A stretch of DNA of 64,000 nucleotides from Halorubrum sp. Atlit-26R (GTDB taxonomy: Archaea; Halobacteriota; Halobacteria; Halobacteriales; Haloferacaceae). Where the stretch lies: positions 219,999 to 283,998 of the forward strand of contig NZ_QPLT01000003.1 in the NCBI RefSeq assembly GCF_003666015.1, written 5' to 3'. Numbering within the stretch: position 1 is the stretch's first letter; each line of letters starts with the position of its first letter. The notes beneath the pieces are model-generated. The model was not told the DNA's origin. It saw nothing but the letters and a program-made list of their open reading frames with translations, and ran no database searches. The position numbers were made by a program, and so were the translations under genes. Shown piece by piece: positions 57,973 to 64,000 of this stretch.

Positions 57973-59568
57973 TCACCTGACCGTCAGCAGGCGGCGCAGG
58001 ATGTCGCCGTACGCGGGGCGGGTGATCAGCACGCCGATCAGCACGCCGAGGACGGTGAAGATGGCGAACCCGGAGAGGTCGCCGAGCGACAGCACCATCA
58101 GCGGCGACATCGCGATGATGGTCGTGGCCGCGGCCGCGCCGATGACCCAGAACGCCTGTCTGAACCGCGAGTTGAACACCGTCCGGGAGCTCACGTCGCC
58201 CTCGCTCATCACCTGGTCGGCGATGATGACGAGGTCGTCGACCCCGGTCCCGACCACGGCGATGAAGCCCGCGATCACCGCGAGCTCGAGCGGGTAGCCG
58301 AGCAGCGCCGCGAACCCGAGCAGGGCGTACACCTCGGCCAGCGCCGTGACGATCATCGGCAGGGCGACGCGCGGTTCCCGGTAGCGGAGGAACACCATCC
58401 CGGCGACGGCGAACACCGAGAGCACGCCGATGATGAGCGAGTACGTCCGGAAGTTCTCCCCCTGCGAGGCCGAGATGGACGAGGAGGTCCCCTCGCCGCT
58501 GATGTCGAGGTCGGCCGGGAGCGCGCCGGCGCGGAGGTTCAGCGAGATGGTCTGCGCCTCGGTGAACTCGCCGGTCGTGAGCCGGAAGTTCCCCGTGTCG
58601 GCCCACGAACCGGCCGCCATGCTGTCGGCGAGGCCGGGGTCCATCCCGAAGGAGTTGACGACCTCTCCGTCGACGACGAGCAGGAGACACGGGTTCGAGT
58701 TCTCGATTTCCCCGGTCTCCGAGTTGTACCCGCATCGGTCCGTCTGGGATTGGTACGCGTCGGCGAAGCCGCGCTGCGCCACGGCGTCTTGGAAGGCGTG
58801 CGCCGGCGACTGCTGTCCGCTTCCGGCGGTGTTACGCACCGTGACGGGGACGTACGCGCCGGTGCCGCGGTCGCTCTGTGTCGCGGTCCCGATCTCCTCG
58901 AAGTCGTCTTGGATCAGCGCCCCCTCCTGAACCGCGGTGCCGTTCCCGTCGGGGTACGCGATGTCGATCCGGACGGTCCCGCGGTCCTCGAGGAGGTCGA
59001 TCACTTCCTGCCGGCCCTGTCCCGGCACCTCGACGAGGATGAAGTACTCGCCGGTGATCGACTGGACCTGCTGGACGCTCCCGCCGGAGAGGCCCGCCTC
59101 GTTGATCTTCCCCTGGATGATCTCCATCGTCGCGTCTCGCGTCTCCTGCGTGACGCCCGAGCGGATCCCGCCGTACTCGTAGCCGGCGGCGTCCATCGCC
59201 GCCCGGAACTGGGACTCGGTCACGGACGGCTCCGTGACCTCCACCGCGCTCTCGTCGGGGACGACGCCGACGTCACGCGTCGACGCGTTTTCCAGCTCGG
59301 CCGCGACCGCCTCCGCGACCGCCTCCGGACTCTCACCCCCGAGCGCCACGTCGGTGGCGGTGTACCCCGACAGCGGCGCGCGGACCCGGGTCCCGCCCGC
59401 CAAGTCGAGCCCGTACTGGAGGTTCGTGACCCCCTGTTGGGCCTCGCTCGCGCTCTCGCCGGGCGCCGGCTCCGGACCGAACCCGGGGCCGAACAGCGCC
59501 ACCGTCGACCCGAGTACGACGACGACGAGCAGCAGGATCCGCCAGTTCTCCTTGATCGGTTCGAGCAT
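57973..59568 (-). CDS. secD: Preprotein translocase subunit SecD
   Basis: 531 aa from ATG 59568, overlapping the SecF stop by one base (TAATG). SecD and SecF form the membrane protein that pulls preproteins outward, using the ion gradient. TM1 is LLLVVVVLGSTVALFGPGFG; the periplasmic P1 head contains LQYGLDLAGGTRV and GLSGGSVQQVQSITGEYFIL with VEVPG. The C-terminal half has five helices with VTALAEVYALLGFAALLGYP, AGFIAVVGTGVDDLVIIADQ and ITRPAYGDILRRLL. Archaea lack SecA, so SecDF matters for export of the many Sec substrates seen here. Confidence 0.95.
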   Translation of the reverse strand: MLEPIKENWRILLLVVVVLGSTVALFGPGFGPEPAPGESASEAQQGVTNLQYGLDLAGGTRVRAPLSGYTATDVALGGESPEAVAEAVAAELENASTRDVGVVPDESAVEVTEPSVTESQFRAAMDAAGYEYGGIRSGVTQETRDATMEIIQGKINEAGLSGGSVQQVQSITGEYFILVEVPGQGRQEVIDLLEDRGTVRIDIAYPDGNGTAVQEGALIQDDFEEIGTATQSDRGTGAYVPVTVRNTAGSGQQSPAHAFQDAVAQRGFADAYQSQTDRCGYNSETGEIENSNPCLLLVVDGEVVNSFGMDPGLADSMAAGSWADTGNFRLTTGEFTEAQTISLNLRAGALPADLDISGEGTSSSISASQGENFRTYSLIIGVLSVFAVAGMVFLRYREPRVALPMIVTALAEVYALLGFAALLGYPLELAVIAGFIAVVGTGVDDLVIIADQVMSEGDVSSRTVFNSRFRQAFWVIGAAAATTIIAMSPLMVLSLGDLSGFAIFTVLGVLIGVLITRPAYGDILRRLLTVR

Positions 59569-60452
59569 TACCGAGCCACCCCCTCGAACTTGTACCAGCG
59601 AAGCAGCGAGACGTTCAGCAGGTACGTGTTCATCAGGTCGGCGCACAGGCCGACCGCGAGGATGACCCCGATGTCACGGAGGAGTCCGACGCCGAACACC
59701 GAGGCGACGACCGCCATCACGACCATCGCCGCGATGGAGGTGAGCGTCATCGTCACCCCGGTCCGCATCGCGCGGCTGACCGACTCGTAGAACTCGCCGG
59801 TGCGGCGCAGCACGGAGTCGTTCAACAGGATGTCCGAGTCGACGCTGTACCCGATGATCATAAGCAGCGCCGCGATCGTTCCGAGCGTCATCTCGATGCC
59901 GAGGAGGTTCATCGCCGCGACGGGGATGACGAGGTCGGAGAACGCGGACGCGACGACCGCGAGCGAGGGGACGAACGTCCGGAACAGCGCGAACACGAGC
60001 ACGCTCATCCCGAGGAACGCGAGCGCCACGCCGAAGAGCGCGGTCCGCGCGGTGTCGCTCGCGAAGCTCGGCGACACCTGGTCGACGGCGGTCGTGGTCA
60101 GCCCCGCCGCGTCCGCCTGGTCTTGGAGGTCGTTCGCGAGCCCCTCCGGGTCGTCTTCGGCCGCCTGGAACGTGACGACGACGACGTCGTCGCCCGGGAT
60201 CGTCCGGACCGAGTCGGGCTGCCGGTCGAAGGCCGTCTGAATCTGCTGTTCGACGTCGCCGTTCGCCTCGTCCGCGACTCGCAGCTCGACGCCGCCGGTG
60301 AACTCCAGTCCGAGGTTCGCCGGCGCACCGGTGGCCACGAACCAGCCGCCGATGATCGCCAATGCGAGGACCAGAAACGCGAGCGGCACCGCCGCGAGCT
60401 GCCGGTTCGAGTAGTCGGTGTAGTTGACCTCCGGCACCTCGATCGCTACCAT
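59568..60452 (-). CDS. secF: Preprotein translocase subunit SecF
   Basis: 294 aa, six helices. The N-terminal part is YTDYSNRQLAAVPLAFLVLA, then the P1 domain ANLGLEFTGGVELRVADEAN. The membrane half carries VALAFLGMSVLVFALFRTFV, AAMNLLGIEMTLGTIAALLM and IIGYSVDSDILLNDSVLRRT, with the polar residues of the translocase channel. It overlaps secD, in the order secF-secD, a usual archaeal arrangement. An ATTTATGG box about 3-10 nt upstream of the start is too close to serve, so the promoter lies further right. Confidence 0.95.
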   Translation of the reverse strand: MVAIEVPEVNYTDYSNRQLAAVPLAFLVLALAIIGGWFVATGAPANLGLEFTGGVELRVADEANGDVEQQIQTAFDRQPDSVRTIPGDDVVVVTFQAAEDDPEGLANDLQDQADAAGLTTTAVDQVSPSFASDTARTALFGVALAFLGMSVLVFALFRTFVPSLAVVASAFSDLVIPVAAMNLLGIEMTLGTIAALLMIIGYSVDSDILLNDSVLRRTGEFYESVSRAMRTGVTMTLTSIAAMVVMAVVASVFGVGLLRDIGVILAVGLCADLMNTYLLNVSLLRWYKFEGVAR

Positions 60453-60534
60453 AAATACCGCTTCCTCCGCGGGCGCGAATAAGCCTTCTTATCTGATAGA
60501 CCGTCGCCGCGGGGCGCGTTTCCGCCTGCCCCCG

Positions 60535-61005
60535 CTACGGGAGGTAGCGAACCGCCACGACGCCCGGCTCCGACCGGACCTCGACGCGGTTCACGCCGAG
60601 CCGGGCCGCGCGCGAGAGCGTCCCCTCGCGGTCGTCGATCACGTCGGCGACCGCCGCCTCCGTCTCCGACTCCGGCGGCGTCAGCACGTGGACCTCGCCG
60701 ACGCCCGCGCGCTCCTCCCGGGAGAGCTCTCCCGTCTCGGTCTCCGCCGCGAGCTCGCGCTCGTGGACGGTCGGCGGCTCCGGACTCTCCTCGATCGACA
60801 GCGACCGGCGCTCCGCGACCTCGATCACCTGATAGGTGACCTCCATCGGCGGGTCGGGGGCGACGGTCGCCTCGACGGCGTCGTCGACGTCGAGGCCGGG
60901 GTTCGAGCTCAGCGTGTGCACCTGCCCGTCGTGGACGTCCTTCAGCACGGCCGAGTCGCTCTCGACGTGCGTGACGAGGAACGTGCTCTCCTTCTCGTCG
61001 GTCAT
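60535..61005 (-). CDS. DUF5812-type haloarchaeal protein
   Basis: 156 aa, soluble and acidic. It starts with TFLVTHVESDSAVLKDVHDG then QVHTLSSNPGLDVDDAVEAT, a strand-rich OB-like fold, followed by a charged linker and a C-terminal helix/strand pair (DDREGTLSRAARLGVNRVEV). I associate this layout with DUF5812 of haloarchaea. Function unknown. It sits 82 nt from secF and 61 nt from the next membrane gene, both on the same strand. Confidence 0.75.
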   Translation of the reverse strand: MTDEKESTFLVTHVESDSAVLKDVHDGQVHTLSSNPGLDVDDAVEATVAPDPPMEVTYQVIEVAERRSLSIEESPEPPTVHERELAAETETGELSREERAGVGEVHVLTPPESETEAAVADVIDDREGTLSRAARLGVNRVEVRSEPGVVAVRYLP

Positions 61006-61066
61006 TGCGCCCGGGTAGTCGCTCGGCCGACTTCCGGCTTTCGAGCCGCGACCGTCGAGACGCCGC

Positions 61067-61663
61067 TCACGCCGACTCGTCGGCGTCGCTCGATTCGCCG
61101 CCGTCGACCGCCGCCTCGTCGACCGTCCCCTCCCCGCCCGCCGCCGCGTCGTCGTCCGACCCGCCGCGGAGCCGGAAGTGCGTCGCGAAGACGGCGAGCG
61201 CGGCCGCGACGGGCGGGACGAACCCGGCCGGCTGCGGCAGCGCGTACAGCGCGCCGATCACGGCGGAGTCGGTCGGGTCCCGGAGGCCTTCGGGCGCCGA
61301 GATGACCATCCCGAGGTATAGGGAGAGCAGGAACAGGAAGCCGGCGACGCCCATCCACCGGTCGTACGTGTCCGCGACGCGGTCGCCGCGGCGGTGGCGG
61401 CGGGCGACGAACAGGATCGGCGCGAGCAGCGGGCCGACGGCGCCGAGCCCGGCGACCACGAACAGCGACCGCGAGAAGAGGAACGTCCCCCCCTGCGCCG
61501 AGACGGTCTCGCCCATCCAGACGACGAGGGCGAGCGTGACGACGAGCGCGACGAAGCCGGCCGCCAGCGCGCCGAGTGCGGTGTACGCGCGCATCGTCAG
61601 CGACTCGGTCGCGCGGAACGCGTAGGGGATCGCGCCGAACACCCCGCGGTAACTCTCTGCCAT
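61067..61663 (-). CDS. Predicted membrane protein (DUF8056-like)
   Basis: 198 aa with five helices: GALAAGFVALVVTLALVVWM, LFVVAGLGAVGPLLAPILFV, VAGFLFLLSLYLGMVIS, SAVIGALYALPQPAG and PPVAAALAVFATHF. The last 35 residues are acidic and polar. No functional motif is evident; it has the look of the conserved haloarchaeal DUF8056-type proteins. It shares a divergent promoter region with the cis-prenyltransferase-like gene at 61743. Confidence 0.75.
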   Translation of the reverse strand: MAESYRGVFGAIPYAFRATESLTMRAYTALGALAAGFVALVVTLALVVWMGETVSAQGGTFLFSRSLFVVAGLGAVGPLLAPILFVARRHRRGDRVADTYDRWMGVAGFLFLLSLYLGMVISAPEGLRDPTDSAVIGALYALPQPAGFVPPVAAALAVFATHFRLRGGSDDDAAAGGEGTVDEAAVDGGESSDADESA

Positions 61664-61742
61664 TACACGCGGTAGGCGCGTCGGCGGATTAAATCCCTCG
61701 TCGGCGGGAAGCCATTTATAGGCGCGACCGGATCCTCTCCAC

Positions 61743-62402
61743 GTGGGTCTCTACGACGCCTACCTCGCGACGCGCCACCGCCTCCACGACGCCGAGCCGC
61801 CGGCACACGTCGCCTTGGTGGTCACCGAGCGCGACCTCCTCGCCGACGGCGCGTTCGACACGCTCTCGTCGGCGATCGGCTGGGCGTTCGAGTACGGCGC
61901 GGAGCGCGTCACCGTCTCCGTCTCCGTCCTCGACCGCGCGGTCGCCCCGACGCTCGTTCGTGAGTTACGGCGGCTCGACACACCGACGGAGACCGTGGTC
62001 CGCGGTCCGGAACTCGACGGGGGGCCGGAGCAGGGGAGCCCGGACGCGGCGACGGAGGCCGGCACTGCCGCTGCCGCCGACGCCCCGGTCCGGATTCTGG
62101 TCGGCCTCGGCGGCAAGGCGGAGTTCGCCGGCGCGGTCCGCGAGCTCGCGAGCGACGTCGCGGCCGGCGAGATCACGCCCGAGGCCATCGACGAGACCGA
62201 CGTCGCGGAGCGGCTGCTGTTCCCCGAGGAGCCCGACTTAGTCATCAAGACGGGCGCCGAGCGGCTCTCCGACTTCGCCATCTGGCAGTCGGTGTACGCC
62301 GAGCTCTACTTCACCGACGTGAACTGGCGGGACTTCCGCAGGCGCGAGTACCTGCGCGCGGTCCTCGACTTTCAGGACCGGCAGCGTCGGTTCGGCAGGT
62401 AA
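61743..62402 (+). CDS. Cis-prenyltransferase-family (UppS-like) subunit without the catalytic Asp
   Basis: 219 aa from GTG 61743, with ATTTATAGG about 28 nt upstream. The C-terminal conserved region is strong: LVIKTGAERLSDFAIWQSVY, AELYFTDVNWRDF and the RxG ending QRRFGR. At the N-terminus, where UppS has a DGNxRW catalytic loop, this protein reads PAHVALVVTERDLLADG, lacking the Asp and the loop. It thus resembles accessory subunits of heteromeric cis-prenyltransferases (NgBR/Nus1 type) more than a complete enzyme, which would make polyprenyl phosphates for glycosylation. Confidence 0.8.
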   Translation: MGLYDAYLATRHRLHDAEPPAHVALVVTERDLLADGAFDTLSSAIGWAFEYGAERVTVSVSVLDRAVAPTLVRELRRLDTPTETVVRGPELDGGPEQGSPDAATEAGTAAAADAPVRILVGLGGKAEFAGAVRELASDVAAGEITPEAIDETDVAERLLFPEEPDLVIKTGAERLSDFAIWQSVYAELYFTDVNWRDFRRREYLRAVLDFQDRQRRFGR

Positions 62403-62453
62403 CGAGCCCCGTGCGGCAGGTAACGGGCACCGCTCGGTGCCCCCGAAGGCCGC

Positions 62454-63620
62454 TTACCAGACGAACGCGAAGAGCGCGGTGAACGTCACCAGCGCGCCCA
62501 CGGTCGAGAGGATCGGCACGATGTTCTGCATCAACACGACGCGCGCGCTCGTGCCCGGGTTGAACAGGTCCGAGGCCGAGGGGATGTCGCTCGCGTCCCC
62601 TTCGCCGATCTCCGGCATCTCGTCGGCCGTCAGCGCGCCGACGGAGACCGTCGGCTCCTTCTCGCCTTTGATCCCCTGTCGCACCGTCACCGTGCGCGTC
62701 GCGCGCCCCCAGCCGAGCCCGACGATCGACATCGTCGCGATGATGACGAACGAGGCGGGGATGCCGACCGCCGAGAGGCTGATGACGATCCCGGAGGAGA
62801 CGACCGCGACGACGATGGCGGCCGTCAGCGGGAGGTCGGTGATGTCGTTGCCGAGCGTGTCGAGCGTCCGCCGGGCGATGGTGAACGCGCCGACCGCGAC
62901 CGCGGCGCTCCCGAGGAGGATCATCGGCGTCATCTCCACGCCGTCGAGCGCGACGAGCGGCGCGATGGCGTTCGCGATGTTCGAGGTGCCCGACGAAAAG
63001 GCCATCAGGCAGCCGATGGAGATGACGACGATTCCGCCCGTCAGCTCGCGCCGCGTCGTGTTCGGGCCGAGGACCGGCCGCGGGATCAGCCCGGAGCGGT
63101 CGAACTCGAACAGCGCGCCCTCCGTGCTCTCGATCGCCACCCAGCGGTCGATCGCAGAGTAGAAGTAGCGGCCGACGACCCCCGACACCCAGAAGCCAAT
63201 GATCGGCGCGACGAGCCACCAGATCGCGATCTCGCCCATCACCGCCCAGTCGAGGGTGTTCGTCGCGATCCCCAGCCCGGCGATGGAGCCGACCGCCGTC
63301 ATCGACGTCGACGCCGGCACGCCGGCGAAGTTGCCGACGAACAGCGCCCCGCCGATGAAGAAGAGGACGATGATGCTCGTCTCCAGCGTGAACACGTTCG
63401 CGCCGGTGACGAGGTCCTCGCCCAGCGTCGTCACCACGCGCTGGCCCAGCGTCCCCGCGCCGACGAAGAAGAACACCGACATCAGCGCCGCCGCGCCCGC
63501 CTTCGATATCACGTCCGCGCCGACGGCCGGCCCGAACGCCGGTCCCGTCGTCGCCCCGCCGATGTTGTATCCGACGAACGCCGCCACCGCGATCCCGACG
63601 AGAAGAAGAATTTCGACCAT
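62454..63620 (-). CDS. Inorganic phosphate transporter, PiT family
   Basis: 388 aa from ATG 63620, about ten helices. PiT proteins import phosphate with Na+ or H+. The two signature repeats appear as FVGYNIGGATTGPAFGPAVG (degenerate GANDxxNA) and MAFSSGTSNIANAIAPLVAL (SN-NANA form). Other landmarks are LFVGNFAGVPASTSMTAVGS and FGSVGRYFY-like VSGVVGRYFYSAIDRWVAIE. A cytoplasmic acidic loop (VGALTADEMPEIGEGDASDI) lies near the C-terminus. It is the last gene before the insertion sequence; upstream sequence 63621-63740 is its promoter region. Confidence 0.92.
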   Translation of the reverse strand: MVEILLLVGIAVAAFVGYNIGGATTGPAFGPAVGADVISKAGAAALMSVFFFVGAGTLGQRVVTTLGEDLVTGANVFTLETSIIVLFFIGGALFVGNFAGVPASTSMTAVGSIAGLGIATNTLDWAVMGEIAIWWLVAPIIGFWVSGVVGRYFYSAIDRWVAIESTEGALFEFDRSGLIPRPVLGPNTTRRELTGGIVVISIGCLMAFSSGTSNIANAIAPLVALDGVEMTPMILLGSAAVAVGAFTIARRTLDTLGNDITDLPLTAAIVVAVVSSGIVISLSAVGIPASFVIIATMSIVGLGWGRATRTVTVRQGIKGEKEPTVSVGALTADEMPEIGEGDASDIPSASDLFNPGTSARVVLMQNIVPILSTVGALVTFTALFAFVW

Positions 63621-63746
63621 ATACCAAACGGAGGACGCACGCGCTGTTAAACGGACGGGGTCTATCGCCGTCGGCTCCGCACACGCGGCGCTCGCGGACC
63701 GGTCACGAGCGAGACGGACGTGAACGCGGACGGTATTTAAATGACG

Positions 63747-63766
63747 ACGCGACCAGTTGGTCGCGT
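63747..63766. terminator. Hairpin at the end of the IS6-type transposase gene
   Basis: ACGCGACCA (63747-63755) and TGGTCGCGT (63758-63766) form a perfect 9-bp stem with a GT loop, touching the transposase stop. It may act as a transcription end or be part of the terminal structure of the element. Confidence 0.45.
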
Positions 63767-64000
63767 TAAGTTTGGCGTGAGTTGTGGTAGACGGCGACGG
63801 CTTCGAGCCAATCTTGAGCTGTCTCGAGCGCGACATTGCTGAAACTATTCGCAAACGATGATGTTCGTCGTTCTATTTCCCAAAAAACACGTTCGATGGC
63901 ATTCCGATTTCCATGACGAATGACTTGAAATCGATAGCCGTCCTCAGCGAGAACTGATCCGAGATAGTCTGCGTCATCGACGAGAAATTCGACGTTATCG
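63766..64000 (-). CDS. IS6-family transposase, C-terminal part
   Basis: The reverse strand reads DNVEFLVDDADYLGSVLAED, GYRFQVIRHGNRNAIERVFW and EIERRTSSFANSFSNVALET then AQDWLEAVAVYHNSRQT and stop. This is the DDE-domain end of IS6-type transposases common in haloarchaea. The catalytic Glu of the DDE triad is probably in NAIERVFWEIERRT. The N-terminal part lies to the right of the window. Confidence 0.85.
   Translation of the reverse strand, partial: DNVEFLVDDADYLGSVLAEDGYRFQVIRHGNRNAIERVFWEIERRTSSFANSFSNVALETAQDWLEAVAVYHNSRQT

Larger units (their letters stand above)
63731..64000 (-). mobile_element. IS6-family insertion sequence, left end (partial)
   Basis: Sequence composition changes at about 63735 (CGGTATTTAAATGACGACGC) to lower GC, followed by the transposase 3' end. 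The exact terminal inverted repeat cannot be set because the other end is outside the window, so the left limit is an estimate. Confidence 0.55.

Overview
The window is chromosomal DNA from an extremely halophilic archaeon of the class Halobacteria. Signs seen in the sequence are very high GC content, strongly acidic predicted proteins, many starts with no leader and a TATA-like box about 25-30 nt upstream, tight ATGA/GTGA operon overlaps, an intron-containing elongator tRNA-Met, an archaeal TFS factor and ribosomal protein S8e, and a proteasome alpha subunit at the left edge. A Halorubrum-like genus is plausible but is an inference.

Left part (1-28 kb). After the psmA 5' end comes a three-gene MacB-type ABC export operon with an anchored surface protein. 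Two small genes at 4.3-5.3 kb lie between inverted copies of a repeat element whose 57-bp tandem units each carry a TATA box. Core genes follow: pdxS, mobA, a membrane J-domain protein, mutS-mutL, an MscS channel, tRNA-Met, a YdjM-like membrane protein and a CBS protein. A third repeat copy precedes an amidohydrolase. Then come hemC-cobA-hemD (tetrapyrrole synthesis), a beta-RFAP-synthase-like GHMP protein with a RecA-like ATPase, two acidic proteins with cysteine clusters, and a molybdate/sulfate transporter.

Middle part (28.3-45 kb) is the accessory region and the most interesting part. A von Willebrand A protein is divergent from two proteins built of degenerate J-like domains (no HPD) and Ig-like repeats. 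These are followed by a short lidless Hsp70, a second Hsp70-like protein with degenerate nucleotide motifs fused to a GrpE-like domain, a membrane protein, a P-loop GTPase-like protein with a partner, a TerY-C-like zinc-ribbon protein and two more membrane proteins. Two related surface proteins with PKD domains, calcium-binding repeats and matching C-terminal anchors bracket the set. I read it as a rebuilt DnaK/DnaJ/GrpE machine coupled to a vWA/TerY-like and GTPase module, possibly for envelope stress or conflict. The domain calls come from the sequence; the joint function is inference.

Right part (45-64 kb) is mostly housekeeping: TFS, a small hydrolase, a DUF5778-type protein, a duplicated 3' fragment of mutY, an amidohydrolase that looks inserted, intact mutY, dpsA, several regulators, a K+ channel with two RCK domains, rps8e, rnhB, a GDT1-type transporter with a DtxR-family regulator, secF-secD, a degenerate cis-prenyltransferase subunit, a PiT phosphate transporter, and the 3' end of an IS6-family transposase at the right edge.
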